A stretch of 64,000 nt of DNA from Eutreptiella sp. 'Long Island Sound 2002' (GCA_964036045.1 OZ038383.1:9750430-9814429); one strand, 5' to 3'; numbered from the stretch's first letter, positions 1-11,820 are shown. Made by a program: numbers and translations. The notes: generated by a model from the letters alone, not told the origin.

Positions 1-3000
1 TTTCCAAAGACCTCCTTAAACATGGGATCCTGCAGGTAGTCGGACGTCCAGTCACGGATGATCAGGGAATCCTTAGGCAGGGGTGGAGTTTTGGCCGGAT
101 CTCGGCGCTTAATGCCCTCGATCAACCGAAATCGATTTACTCGTCGGGTGTAGTCAAACCGTTTCACACTCCCTGTGGAGGGATCGGTGACATTTTCCAC
201 GACTTTCATCGTTTTGGTGCAGATCTCGTGAGCATGCGCTGGATCTGTGATGGCCGTGATGTCGTGACACGGCAATGCGTGCTGTTTAACAGCGCACTGC
301 ATGCATGCACGTCGAATGAGTTTCTTTTCTTCCTGATCCCATTCGATGATTACATGGCGGTCCTGCTCCGTACCATGGATGTTGGTACTTTGCAGCCCCT
401 CTGAGGCGGGGTAAGCCCATCGGCTCAGAGCATCCGCTACCGTGTTATGTTTACCAGGCAAATACGACACATGGAGGTCAAACAGAGAGAGAAATTCGTG
501 CCATCTGGCCCGTCGACCAGCTGGGCTCGCGACAGTATCAATGTGTTCGGTGGCCCAATACTCCAGAGATCGATGATCCGTCAGGACCTCGACTCGATTG
601 GTGCCAACCCACGATTGGTACTTTTTTAAAGCACAGATGATGGCGTAAGTCTCTTGCTCACGCGGCGACCATTGCATTTGGTGTGGAGCTAGCTTCCGAG
701 ACCAAAATGCAAGAGGGTAGTGATCGCCGGTGGCTTCATCAACCTGTTCAAGGACAGCTCCGATCGCGTACCTAGATGCGTCGGTTCTAATGTAGAAGGG
801 TCGGTCAAATTGGGGCACATGCAACGTGGCGACTTCGCAGAGGGCTGCCTTCAAGTGATGGAAGGCCTCCTCGCACTCGTCAGTCCACTTGACACGAACC
901 TTTGAACCTGCCTTGCCTGCATCTCTCCCTACCTTCAGTAATTCAGTGAGGGGGGCAGCAAATTTGGCATAATTCGGCACAAAAGTGTGGTAAAAATTGC
1001 AACAACCCAGGAATCCTCTCAACTCCGTGATCGTCTCAGGGCGCTTCCACTTCTGAATAGCGACGAGCTTCCCTGGACTGGGTCGTCGAGTGCCATTCTC
1101 TAGGAGAGAACCACAAAATTCGACTGATTTTAAAAATAATGTTCCCTTCTTTGGCCCACAGATCAGCTGATTGGCGTCAAGAATGTCCAAAACTTGGTTC
1201 AGCTGCTTCTCATGTAGGGCCACCAGCTCGGCTTCGGTCAGTCCCTCCCCCTCCGTCGCGATGATTATGTCATCTATGTACACACTCACGAAGGCACGAA
1301 GCTCCGGATGGGTTGTGAACAGCACATCCTCCATCATTCTTTGAAAAAATGAGGGGGCGTTCTTCAATCCCATGGGCATGACGGTCCATTGGACTGGGCC
1401 ACATGGCGTGCACATACAGGTAAGAGGCCTGCTGTCCTTCCTCAACGGCATTTGGTGAAAGCCGTGACGGAGATCCAGCACAGAGAACAAACGACCTCTT
1501 GCCCTCTTGGCGATTTCCTCCTCAATGAGGGGCAGGGGGTGTGAATCCGCCTTGGTTTCGGCGTTGAGATTGCGAAAATCAACAACCATTCGCCAACCAT
1601 CTATGGTGTTCTGGTCTGCAGGCGGTGGCTTCGGGACTGTGAACGGTGAACAGCACCATTCGCTGGTCATACAACCCTCAAGCCAACCAAATTCCCTGAG
1701 ATTTCTCTCAATGATTGTTCTGAGAATCTCATGTTTGTGTCCATGATTTTCATAAGGGCGCTGTTTCTTTGCCTTGTACCCTTCACGAAGCTCGATGAAG
1801 GCTTCACCGAACTGTCCACGGACAGGGGGATCTTTGATCAACTTCCCTGAAAGGGTTGAATCCTTCCGTTCCTCAAAAATCTTTTCTCTTGACCTCGAAC
1901 ACAATTCAGTGTCCACCTGGTCGCCAGGAATTACTGTCGAAAAAACTTTGGCGACTTCTTCGGCTTTGGCAGGAAGAATCTTCTTACGGATGTCCCTAAA
2001 CAGGTCCGTATCCACTGCCTCTTGAAGATAGGTGGGTCTTGTGTCGAAATCCCAGAGATTTCCTTCGCGATCCAGCTCCTCGAAAGGATCCATGAAAGCT
2101 TCCACAGGGGGTTTTTCATAAAAAACTCTGAATTTGCGGCGCGATTGGAGATTTTTCCTCGCCCGTGCACTGAAGATTCTGTTCGATGTCGACCGTATTG
2201 GGGAAGAGGGAGACGAGGCGGATCCATTGGACGTTGAATCACCTTGGGTATCTGACGGACAGAAATCAGAAAAAATAGATTCATCATCAGTACCACGCTC
2301 AACCTCAGATTCAGACCCAACACAGGAATCTATACTAGAATCGGCAGAATTAGAGTCAGAAAGCTTTCCATCCACCAGAAATGCAAGCGAACTCCAGGAC
2401 CGCTGTGGCAGGGGACCTGTGTCGTCCCTGGCATACAGCTTAATCTTCCTGGGAAGTTCGATGTAATCAACAGAAATGTCTTGTAATTCCTGAAACCAAG
2501 GCTTGTCGTCCCACAAGGGCACAACTAAAATTGCCTGGGTTTTATCTTGCTTGATTTTGTGGATGACCTGCTGGATTAAGTGAAACGGAGGATTAATCCA
2601 CAACTTCTTGTCCCATTTGTGGGTCCAAGCGTCGCTGAAGTGCTTGTCAAAGCGCTTGTTCGTGCGGTTAGCAAATGCATCATACTGGGGCCAAAAGGAA
2701 TGATGTTCATGGAAGTATTCACAAATTGCATCGCGCCATTTGTCGACAACTCTGTAGGATGAAGAGTGCCAGCGCGAAGGGCGTCGTGGCTGGGAGTCCC
2801 TACGAAGACATTCTAACTCTTGGGAGTAATCGGCACTCCCATTCACCTCTGCAATGGTGACATCTTCACCAAATTTTGGTGTCACCTTTTGCTTCAAAAA
2901 TTCTTCTGCACTTTTAAACCCTGCGTGCAAAAAACGAAATTCAGGACGCTCCAAGGGACCTGACTCCAGCAAAAAACAACGACGATGACCTACAGGCGCT

Positions 3001-3506
3001 ACCCTGTTCTTACGAAGCCAAGGATGGCCTAAATAAAGGTCATACTTTATGTCAGCTCGGTAGAAGTAGTCATCCTTAAGGACAACTTCTTCCACATTTT
3101 GCTCTTCCCAAAGGTCTTGAGCGACCAAATGGGTTGATATATAACAACCGCGTTGCCCACCTGCGAGAGAATGTCCAGAAACTCCCTCGAGGGTAACAGG
3201 ATGAGGCGATTCAAACACGCAGTCGTCGGGTAAGAATGCATTGGATTGGAGATTTACCTCTGATCCATTATCACACAAACAAGTGGCGAGGTGGAAATTT
3301 CCCTTGCAATCAGAGACCCACAGCTTTGTGACAAACTGACGAGCCCTGTGCTTGGACTGTACACCAACCTCGTCCACTACAACAGAAGGATCCGCTGCCG
3401 GATCCAGGGGAGAGGAGACAAGCGACCCTACATCAAGTAATGGTCGATCAGGAATTTGGGGATCATGCCTGAAATCGCCTGGGGAGGGGCGATTTTCGTG
3501 GCTCCC
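1..3506 (-). CDS. pol: Ty3/gypsy-like pol (partial; PR, Dam-like MTase-like, RT, RNase H)
   Basis: The frame that follows the gag stop codon stays open for about 1,168 codons to the left edge of the window, so pol is in the same frame as gag and is cut by the window. Residues are numbered from the first codon after the UAG. A retropepsin-like motif CLCDNGSE lies near residue 79, with YLGHPWL further on, resembling the second protease motif. A segment with WINPPF (NPPF at 2583-2594, near residue 305) followed by AILVVPLW resembles the Dam-like N6-adenine methyltransferase domains known from DIRS-like and some other retroelements. Reverse transcriptase follows: WRMVVDFRNLN, then YIDD at 1269-1280 (near residue 743). 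Ty3-type RNase H has TDASRYAIG at about residue 908 and TDHRSLEYW later. After it comes a linker of the kind that precedes integrase; the integrase itself would lie outside the window. It is probably made by stop-codon readthrough. Domain calls for RT and RNase H are firm; the methyltransferase call is from motif resemblance. Confidence 0.9.
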
Positions 3507-3509
3507 CTA
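3473..3509 (-). promoter_or_regulatory. Putative UAG readthrough element between gag and pol
   Basis: The gag stop TAG is followed by GGGAGC and then by a perfect 8-bp inverted repeat, AAATCGCC / GGCGATTT, enclosing the 8-nt loop CCTCCCCA. The GGGGAG that begins inside the stop codon can pair with CTCCCC in that loop, which would give a pseudoknot. The connector after CTCCCC is only one base, so the pseudoknot may be strained and the two pairings may compete. Stop codon, same-frame pol and downstream structure together match the readthrough strategy known from gammaretroviral gag-pol. The function is inferred. Confidence 0.6.
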
Positions 3510-6500
3510 GGCGTTCTGACCTCCAGCTGCTGCGTTAACGTTGTGAACACAGCCTGATTCGTCGATCCATTCATCCTGGAACGGATCATCCGCTGGATTC
3601 AGAGCATTTTCGACGTAATCGCGATCTGCATCAGACACCTGGTCTGCACCTGAGACCTGATCCACACGATGATTTCCCTTTCCTCGTCCACGGCCACGGC
3701 CGCCGGATGATGGGACACCACCGTCGCCACGCCCTCTGCCCTTACCAGAGAAGGGGGTTCCCGAAGGATTTCCCTTACCTTTACCCTGTGATCCTGGAGC
3801 ATTTCCTTTGTTTTGACCGGATTGAGGGGTTTGGCCTGGATTTCGATTTCCGCCCCCGGCGTTGACATTGGGACTTGTCTGGCCGTTTGGCTGTCCACCG
3901 AAACCGGATGGAGTCCGATTCCCTTTGCCTTGGGACCCGCCAGGGCCTCCGGTATTTTTGTTCCCACCGGAGGGAGTCGAATTACCCTTCCCCCCCTTGG
4001 CACCATGCACCTGCCTGTCATTCCTGTCTGAATTCTGAGGATTACTGACATTTTCACCAATCACCTTGTGATCGTAAGCAGACCATCGGTGATTAGCAGT
4101 GGAATGCGTCTTAGCTCGGTTCGTAGAACCTAGAAGAAGGCAGATGCTACAATGATCCTGAACATTCCGGGTGTCATTCACCTTTTTGTTGCCCTTTTGG
4201 GCCCCATTTTGGGTGTTTTGCTGGGTATTCCTGTTTCCCCCAAGACCCTCATGGAAATTTTGATTGGCGGCGTCAGCGAGCCTCTCAACCTCTTCCCACA
4301 GTTCCTGCGGAGTAAACGAAAACACCCAGTTCCTGGCCTTCGGGCGATTGCCGTGGAAACTTACTCCCCTATTGAGGACTTGGACAAACAAGTCCCGATC
4401 CTCGTGTTCATTAAACTTGATTTTCCACGTGTTTTCAGTGAATTTCACCTTGGTAAACGACGTGGGGGAGCACTTTTGAAGTGCCTCCCTGACTGTAAAC
4501 CGGTTGGCCGAGGCGTCAAAGCCATCGATCTCCGCCCACCAGGTCTTGACCTTTTCTTCGGACTGTCGATTCCGAAGGGTGGCGGCGGTTTCTGAGGGGA
4601 TCTTGTCAAAAATCAGATTTTTCAGCTCGGCACTAGAAAGTTTTTCGCCTGAATGTTCAGATTCTTCTACGAGATTCCAGAAGCGCTGTCTCTTGTCCTG
4701 CACCTCGTGCAAGATTAATCGAGAGAATGAAGGAAAATTCTTCAACATCTGGTGGTAATGGTCCTCAGGCAGCCGGGATCCACGTACCTCCAGCTGTTCC
4801 CACACCTCATCAAAGGTAAGGGGGGAACTTGAATCTTCACGATCACTCCAGGTTCTGAGCCAAGTGTTGGCCGCCGCTCCCTCAAGGCAGTCCAGGAGCG
4901 CCATCAGGAACTGATCATCCTGGAGTTTTTGAGTCTTAACCCACAGTTTAAATTCCCGTTGGAACTGAGGCCAACGTCTGGGGTTCCCATTATACTTCGG
5001 TTGCTTGGCAACCTGACGAAGTCGCAATGAAGTGGGATTTAGGAGTGAATCCAGCCCAACACCAGCCGTAATGGCAGACACCTTGGCGGCATCATTAGCC
5101 ACACCAGCTCCGGCGAGGGTCTGGGCGAGCAACATCTGGGCAATTGCATTGGAATCAACAGCAGGAAGGGTAGTACGGGAGGCAGTTCTTTTGGCATTCT
5201 GAACCTCAGTCCTAGCCTTCGCCGATCTACTCTGTGATCGAGAGATTGTAACCCTTTCCTTTAGCTTAGTCCTGCTGATCCGTGCATCGGTGGTCTTAGA
5301 GTCCACCGAAGGAGCAATCGAAAAAATTTCTGTCGCCTCCTCCGACGGTTCGGTTGTCTGATCCACCGATGATGCGCCCTCAGACCTCATGTGGGTCTTG
5401 AAAAGATCTTTAATTCCCAGAGTCTGAATGATGAGTTGCATTTGATCCTTGAGCAATTGGAGCTCAGAATCTCGCTGAGATCTGCAAGAGCAGTCGGCAG
5501 GGCAGTACATACCGTGTCCTGAAGGGCCTGAGCAGGCTGTCGGACCGCTAATCTCAGTGGTTCGCAGCCAGGAGTCCACTTGGGGAGCTCCTTCAGTCCT
5601 AATTTCCAGGCTTGCCTGCCTAGCTGCCTCTAAGATTCCTTCCTCGACCGCGGCGGCTAGATCGTCGCGGATGGAAACAGAGGGATGGGGGGCGGAGGGC
5701 CCGGCAACCGGTGCCTTGGTCTTCTCCTTCGGGAAGGGGCTTGCCTCCCAGATCTGCAAGAAAATGGAAAAAGATTCATCTTCTTGAGAACACCACCACA
5801 TCCTGGTATTAATTTCTTCTTGAAGGAGGAAAAAATATTCAAATAAAAATTCAGAGGCGATTCTCTCTTGTCCTATCAGCCTAGACGTGGCTAATAGACA
5901 CAGGGCCTCAAGCGCCTCAAGGTTACGGGCGACTTCCGAAGACAAATGGTTGTCCCATTGTGCCCATGAGGCTGGTCGATTATAGGTTGGTACCTCACCT
6001 GGACCACCCATCTCAATGTCGTCAATTTCGGCATCGATGGTCTCGAAATGTGGACATTGGTAGGGAGTATTGGTCCCCGCCAAGTCCGTAAGCTCCACCG
6101 GAGCGTTGCCATTAGCGTAAGCTGGGAGATTCCAGCTGCTTGATGGCCAATTTCGACTGGGATCTTGATTGTAATCTGGGCCTCCACAGCTGCTGATTTG
6201 TGTCCTTCTTGGGCAATTTGGGCTAGCGCAAGGCATTCCTCTCAAGGCCTCGTTCGCACAGCACCACGGGAGCGTGATCGTTACGTCTCCGGAGGTTGCG
6301 GAGTCGTACTGAGGGGCTAGCTGTGGTTGGGACACCAAAGGAACAACATTCAGGTAGCCTCTGCTACCATGAAAGTGCTGCCCTGGGTCGATGTGGGTGC
6401 CGGAGGGCTCGGGGCCGGCAAGACCAGTGGGGCAGGCACGCGAGGAGTCTTCCTGGATGTTGTTATTGGGGTTGGAACCAGAGACACGGACACCAACGGA

Positions 6501-6533
6501 GGCGAGAGCAGCGACAACAGAAGCAAGGTCCAT
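3507..6533 (-). CDS. gag: Gag polyprotein of Ty3/gypsy-like retrotransposon
   Basis: A 1,008-codon open frame starts with MDLASVVAAL and ends at a TAG directly in frame with pol. The N-terminal half is low in recognisable motifs. Residues about 505-690 (PKYNGNPRRWPQFQREFKLW, then WLRTW, RLPEDHYHQ and further helices) resemble the capsid-like region of retrotransposon Gag. Near residues 793-815 is a zinc-knuckle-like pattern, C-x2-C-x11-H-x4-H, starting CSIC. The C-terminal 180 residues are rich in Gly, Asn and Gln, with RGRGRG tracts, as expected for RNA binding. It would form particles that package the element RNA. No internal stop or frameshift is seen, so this copy looks young. The start is the first ATG after the leader and gives the longest frame. 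Confidence 0.88.
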   Translation of the reverse strand: MDLASVVAALASVGVRVSGSNPNNNIQEDSSRACPTGLAGPEPSGTHIDPGQHFHGSRGYLNVVPLVSQPQLAPQYDSATSGDVTITLPWCCANEALRGMPCASPNCPRRTQISSCGGPDYNQDPSRNWPSSSWNLPAYANGNAPVELTDLAGTNTPYQCPHFETIDAEIDDIEMGGPGEVPTYNRPASWAQWDNHLSSEVARNLEALEALCLLATSRLIGQERIASEFLFEYFFLLQEEINTRMWWCSQEDESFSIFLQIWEASPFPKEKTKAPVAGPSAPHPSVSIRDDLAAAVEEGILEAARQASLEIRTEGAPQVDSWLRTTEISGPTACSGPSGHGMYCPADCSCRSQRDSELQLLKDQMQLIIQTLGIKDLFKTHMRSEGASSVDQTTEPSEEATEIFSIAPSVDSKTTDARISRTKLKERVTISRSQSRSAKARTEVQNAKRTASRTTLPAVDSNAIAQMLLAQTLAGAGVANDAAKVSAITAGVGLDSLLNPTSLRLRQVAKQPKYNGNPRRWPQFQREFKLWVKTQKLQDDQFLMALLDCLEGAAANTWLRTWSDREDSSSPLTFDEVWEQLEVRGSRLPEDHYHQMLKNFPSFSRLILHEVQDKRQRFWNLVEESEHSGEKLSSAELKNLIFDKIPSETAATLRNRQSEEKVKTWWAEIDGFDASANRFTVREALQKCSPTSFTKVKFTENTWKIKFNEHEDRDLFVQVLNRGVSFHGNRPKARNWVFSFTPQELWEEVERLADAANQNFHEGLGGNRNTQQNTQNGAQKGNKKVNDTRNVQDHCSICLLLGSTNRAKTHSTANHRWSAYDHKVIGENVSNPQNSDRNDRQVHGAKGGKGNSTPSGGNKNTGGPGGSQGKGNRTPSGFGGQPNGQTSPNVNAGGGNRNPGQTPQSGQNKGNAPGSQGKGKGNPSGTPFSGKGRGRGDGGVPSSGGRGRGRGKGNHRVDQVSGADQVSDADRDYVENALNPADDPFQDEWIDESGCVHNVNAAAGGQNA

Positions 6534-6900
6534 GCTGATTGTGGTCCGGCAGAAAATCCCAGTCTATGAAGAAAATTGAGGGGAATTATTCTAAATACCT
6601 CTGAGTGTCCAAAACTGTCCGAATGAATTTAAATAATCCATTTATGTAAAATTGTATGGCCGATCAGGCCCGCGAGCGCGCGCCAGCGGCAAATGGCGAT
6701 TCCAGCTAAAATAGCGGAATGCGGCGGATTTACGGGAAATGGACCGCGGAATCAAATCCGGCATATCAGAAATATATAGGAAATATCCTGTGACTGAGCT
6801 GCGAGGCGGCAATTCCGCCGAAGCAAAGAAAATGACCAAAATGTAGCCAATCTGGGCAGAATGTCTGAAAATCTGAGCAGATGGGGCTAGCCGCACTTAC
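6534..6900 (-). other. 5' leader / LTR remnant of the gypsy-like element
   Basis: This is the sequence upstream of the gag start (to the right on the plus strand). It is not part of the satellite array. It contains a TATA-like CCTATATATTTC on the minus strand, about 220 bp from the gag ATG, compatible with an LTR promoter. No convincing TG...CA ends, primer-binding site or second LTR could be defined. The boundary with the satellite array is at about 6,900, where ACTCATGTCTCAAACC begins. No gene is seen in this stretch. Confidence 0.45.
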
Positions 6901-7221
6901 AGACTCATGTCTCAAACCTCATATCCCGTACTCTATAAGCGAGAGAACTGTCGCCACTGCTGCCTATTGGCTAAAATCGCCAAAAGTCAACAGGCGGGAT
7001 TATTTGATCGATTGTACAGTACATACAGATTTTTGAAACAAATGATTCCATGATTTCAGATCGATTTGTCGTGCCAGAAATCGAAATCGCAAATTCGCCA
7101 GATGCCATTTGACGGGCACGCGCGCGCGCCAGCAGCAGCGTGCACAATTGGGCGGATTTTTTGGGTATGACGAACGACGACGACAAACGACGACGAACCA
7201 TAGCACAATTAAATATAATAA

Positions 7222-7920
7222 CTAGTGCAAATGCCCGCGCTTGAAGCGCGGGCCATATCACCATATCACCATAGCACCATATCTCACACCGCACCGCATT
7301 TCACATACCCAATACAACACACCTCATGTCCCGTACCTCATATCCCGTGCCACCTGACTCATGTCTCAAACATCATATCCCGTACTCTATGAGTGAAACT
7401 TACCCCTCCTAAACTGTACTCTGACACCACATTTGACACCGCGATTCGCATAATCCATATTTCCAAACACATCACCCAAACCTCACACTGTGTACAACAT
7501 ACCGCATATCCCGTACCTCGTATCCCGTACCTCACTCAAACAACATATCCCGTACTCTATGAGTGAAATTTACCCCTCCTAAACTGTACTCTGACACCAC
7601 ATTTGACACCGCGATTCCCATAATCCATTTTTCCAAACACATCACCCATACCTCACACTGTGTACAACATACCGCATATCCCGTACCTCGTATCCTGTAC
7701 CTCACTCAAACATCATATCCTGTACTCTATGAGTGAAATTTACCCCTCCTAAACTGTACTCTGACACCACATTTGACACCGCGATTCGCATAATCCATAT
7801 TTCCAAACACATCACCCATGCCTCACACTGTGTACAACATACCGCATATCCGGTACCTCGTATCCCGTACCTCATGACTCATGTGTCAAACCTCATATCC
7901 CGTACTCTATAAGCGAGAGA
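7222..7920 (-). mobile_element. Non-autonomous Helitron H1
   Basis: On the minus strand the element ends with the hairpin CCCGCGCTTCAAGCGCGGG, eight bases, then CTAG (7222-7225) followed by a host T. This is the standard Helitron 3' terminus inserted at an A/T-rich site. The proposed 5' end is TCTCTCGCTTATAG at 7920. Between them are three satellite monomers with a 170-bp period (TACCCCTCCT at 7401, 7571 and 7741). There is no coding capacity. The 3' end call is strong; the 5' end is inferred from where the shared S sequence resumes. Confidence 0.72.
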
Positions 7921-8219
7921 ACTGTCGCCACTGCTGCCGGTTGGCTAAAATCGCCAAAAGTCAACAGGCGGGATGATTCGTGCGGATACCCGGATAATCA
8001 ATTGTACAGTACATACAGATATTTAAAACACGTGATTCCATGATTTCAGATCGATTTGTCGTGCCAGAAATCGAAATCGCAAATCCGCCAGATGCCATTT
8101 GACGGGCACGCGCGCGCGCCAGCAGCAGCGTGCACAATTGGGCGGATTTTTTGGGTATGACGAACGACGACGAACGAACGAACGAACGAACGAACGAACC
8201 TTACCACAATTAAATATAA

Positions 8220-8917
8220 CTAGTGCGAATGCCCGCGCTTGAAGCGCGGGCCATATCACCATATCACCATAGCACCATATCTCACACCGCACCGCATTTC
8301 ACATACCCAATACAACACACCTCATGTCCCGTACCTCATATCCCGTGCCACCTGACTCATGTCTCAAACATCATATCCCGTACTCTATGAGTGAAACTTA
8401 CCCCTCCTAAACTGTACTCTGACAGCACATTTGACACTGCGATTCGCATAATCCATATTTCCAAACACATCACCCATACCTCACACTGTGTGCAACATAC
8501 CGCATATCCCGTACCTCGTATCCCGTAACTCACTCAAACATCATATCCCGTACTCTATGAGTGAAATTTACCCCTCCTAAACTGTACTCTGACACCACAT
8601 TTGACACCGCGATTCCCATATTCCATATTTCCAAACACATCACCCATACCGCACACTGTGTACAACATACCGCATATCCCGTACCAGGTATCCCGTACCT
8701 CACTCAAACATCATATCCTGTACTCTATGAGTGAAATTTACCCCTCCTAAACTGTACTCTGACACCACATTTGACACCGCGATTCGCATATTCCATATTT
8801 CCAAACACATCACCCATGCCTCACACTGTGTACAACATACCGCATATCCCGTACCTCGTATCCCGTACCTCATGACGCATGTCTCAAACCTCATATCCCG
8901 TACTCTATAAGCGAGAG
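8220..8917 (-). mobile_element. Non-autonomous Helitron H2
   Basis: Same organisation as H1: CTAG at 8220-8223, the GC-rich terminal hairpin just inside it, three ~170 bp monomers and the 5' end CTCTCGCTTATAG. At this 5' end the first bases of the neighbouring S unit (AACTGT) are missing, so the outer boundary differs by a few bases from H1. Confidence 0.7.
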
Positions 8918-9210
8918 CGCCACTGCTGCCTGTTGGCTAAAATCGCCAAAAGTCAACAGGCGGCATTATTCGTGCAGATGACCGGATAATCGATTGTGCA
9001 GTACATACAGGTTTCCAAAACCGATGATTCCATGATTTCAGATCGATTTCTCGTGCCAGAAATCGAAATCGCAAATCCGCCAGATGCCATTTGACGGGCA
9101 CGCGCGCGCGCCAGCAGCAGCGTGCACGATTGGGAGGATTTTTTAGGTATGACGAACGACGACGACGACGACGACGAACGAACGAACCATAGCACAATTA
9201 AATATAATAA

Positions 9211-10009
9211 CTCGTGAGAATGCCCGCGCTTGAAGCGCGGGCCATATCACCATATCACCATAGCACCATATCTCACACCGCACCGCATTTCGCAAACCCA
9301 ATACAACACACCTCATGTCCTGTACCTCATATCCCGTGCCACATGACACATGTCTCAAACATCATATCCCGTACTCTATGAGTGAAATTTACCCCTCCTA
9401 AACTGTACTCTGACACCACATTTCACACCGCGATTCGCATAATCCATATTTCCAAACACATCACCCATGCCTCACACTGTGTACAACATACCGCATATCC
9501 CGTACCTCGTATCCCGTACCTCATGACTCATGTCTCAAACCTCATATCCCGTACTCTATGAGTGAAATATACCCCTGCTAAAATGTACTCTGACACCACA
9601 TTTGACACCGCGATTCCCATAATCCATATTTCGAAACACATCACCCATACCTCACACTGTGTACAACATACCGCATATCCCGTACCGGGTATCCCGTACC
9701 TCATGACTCATGTCTCAAACCTCATATCCCGTACTCTATAAGCGAGAGAACTGTACTCTATGAGTGACATTTACCCCTCCTAATGACTCATGACTCAAAC
9801 ATCATATCCCGTACTCTATGAGTGAAATATACCCCTCCTAAACTGTACTCTGACACCACATTTGACACCGCGATACGCATAATCCATATTTCCAAACACA
9901 TCACCCATGCCTCACACTGTATGCAACATACCGCATATCCCGTACCGGGTATCCCGTACCTCATGACTCATGTCTCAAACCTCATATCCCGTACTCTATA
10001 AGCGAGAGA
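9211..10009 (-). mobile_element. Non-autonomous Helitron H3 with altered terminus
   Basis: The terminal hairpin is intact, but the last four bases are CTCG-equivalent on the plus strand (9211-9214) instead of CTAG. Inside, a 5'-end-like block (TATAAGCGAGAGAACTG, about 9737-9753) is fused directly to another satellite monomer, which suggests recombination between H copies. Standard 5' end at 10009. Confidence 0.65.
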
Positions 10010-10284
10010 ACTGTCGCCACTGCTGCATGTTGGCTAAAATCGCCAAAAGTCAACAGGCGGGATTATTCGATCGATTGTACAGTACATACAGATTTTTGAA
10101 ACAAATGATTCCATGATTTCAGATCGATTCGTCGTGCCAGAAATCGAAATCGCAAATCCGCCAGATGCCATTTGACGGGCACGCGCGCGCGCCAACAGCA
10201 AGGTGCACAATTGGGAGGACTTTTTGGGTATGACGAACGACGACGACGACGAACGAACGTCCATACCGCAATTAAATATATTAA

Positions 10285-11820
10285 CTAGTGCGAATGCCCG
10301 CGCTTGAAGCGCGGGCCATATCACCATATCACCATAGCACCATATCTCACACCGCACCGCATTTCACATACCCAATACAACACACCTCATGTCCCGTACC
10401 TCATACCCCGTGCCACATGACTCATGTCTCAAACCTCATATCCCGTACTCTATGAGTGAAACTTACCCCTCCTAAACTGTACTTTGACACCACATTTGAC
10501 ACCGCAATTCGCATAATCCATATTTCCAAACACATCACCCATACCTCACACTGTGTACAACATACCGCATATCCTGTACCTCGTACCCCGTACCTCATGA
10601 CTCATGTCTCAAACCTCATATCCCGTACTCTATGAGTGAAATATACCCCTCCTAAACTGTACTCTGACACCACATTTGACACCCCGATTCCCATAATCCA
10701 TATTTCCAAACACATCACCCATACCTCACACTGTGTACAACATACCGCATATGCCGTACCGGGTATCCCGTACCTCATGACTCATGTCTCAAACCTCATA
10801 TCCCGTACTCTATAAGCAAGAGAACTGTACTCTATGAGTGAAATTTACCCCTCCTAATGATTCATGTGTAAAATCTCATATCCCGTACTCCATGAGTGAA
10901 ATATACCCCTCCTAAATTGTACTCTGACACCACATTTGACACCGCAATTCGCATAATCCATATTTCCAAACACATCACCCATACCTCACACTGTGTACAA
11001 CATACCGCATATCCTGTACCTTGTATCCCGTACCTCATGACTCATGTCTCAAACATCATATCCCGTACTCTATGAGTGAAATATACCCCTCCTAAACTGT
11101 ACTCTGACACCACATTTGACACCCCGATTCCCATAATCCATATTTCCAAACACACCACCCATACCTCACACTGTGTACAACATACCGCATATCCCGTACC
11201 GGGTATCCCGTACCTCATGACTCATGTCTCAAACCTCATATACCGTACTCTATAAGCGAGAGAACTGTACTCTATGAGTGAAATTTACCCCTCCTAATGA
11301 TTCATGTGTAAAACATCATATCCCGTACTCCATGAGTGAAATATACCCCTCCTAAACTGTACTCTGACACCACATTTGACACCGCAATTCGCATAATCTA
11401 TATTTCCAAACACATCACCCATACCTCACACTGTGTACAACATACCGCATATCCCGTACCTCGTATTCCGTACCTCATGACTCATATATCCCGTACCAGG
11501 TATCCCGTACCTCATGACTCATGTCTCAAACCTCATATCCCGTACTCTATAAGCGAGAGAACTGTACTCTATGAGTGAAATTTACCCCTCCTAATGACTC
11601 ATGTCTCAAACCTCATATCCCGTACTCCATGAGTGAAATATACCCCTCCTGAACTGTACTCTGACACCACATTTGACACCGCGATTCCCATAATCCATAT
11701 TTCCAAACACATCACCCATGCCTCACACTGTGTACAACATACCGCATATCCCGTACCGGGTATCCCGTACCTCATGGCTTATGTCTCAAAGCTCATATCC
11801 CGTACTCTATAAGCGAGAGA
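10285..11820 (-). mobile_element. Non-autonomous Helitron H4 (long)
   Basis: CTAG at 10285-10288 with the intact hairpin. This is the longest H unit, about 1.5 kb. It carries many satellite monomers of about 180 bp, mixed with short partial monomers (10846, 11290, 11588) that follow internal copies of the 5' end. The pattern fits unequal exchange between H elements. Confidence 0.68.

Noticed and set aside
6534-6900. A complete LTR for the gypsy-like element
   Set aside because: I could not find matching TG...CA ends, a primer-binding site or a second copy; only a leader or LTR remnant is called.
7000-7294. Small open frames recurring in each S unit (about 60-110 codons)
   Set aside because: Frames differ between S copies by microsatellite length and do not keep a consistent protein; the CG-alternating and CGA tracts give low-complexity Arg/Ser runs.
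7381-8900. CRISPR-like appearance of regularly spaced repeats
   Set aside because: The period is 170-180 bp, the 'spacers' are themselves repeated, and the context is eukaryotic satellite inside Helitrons.
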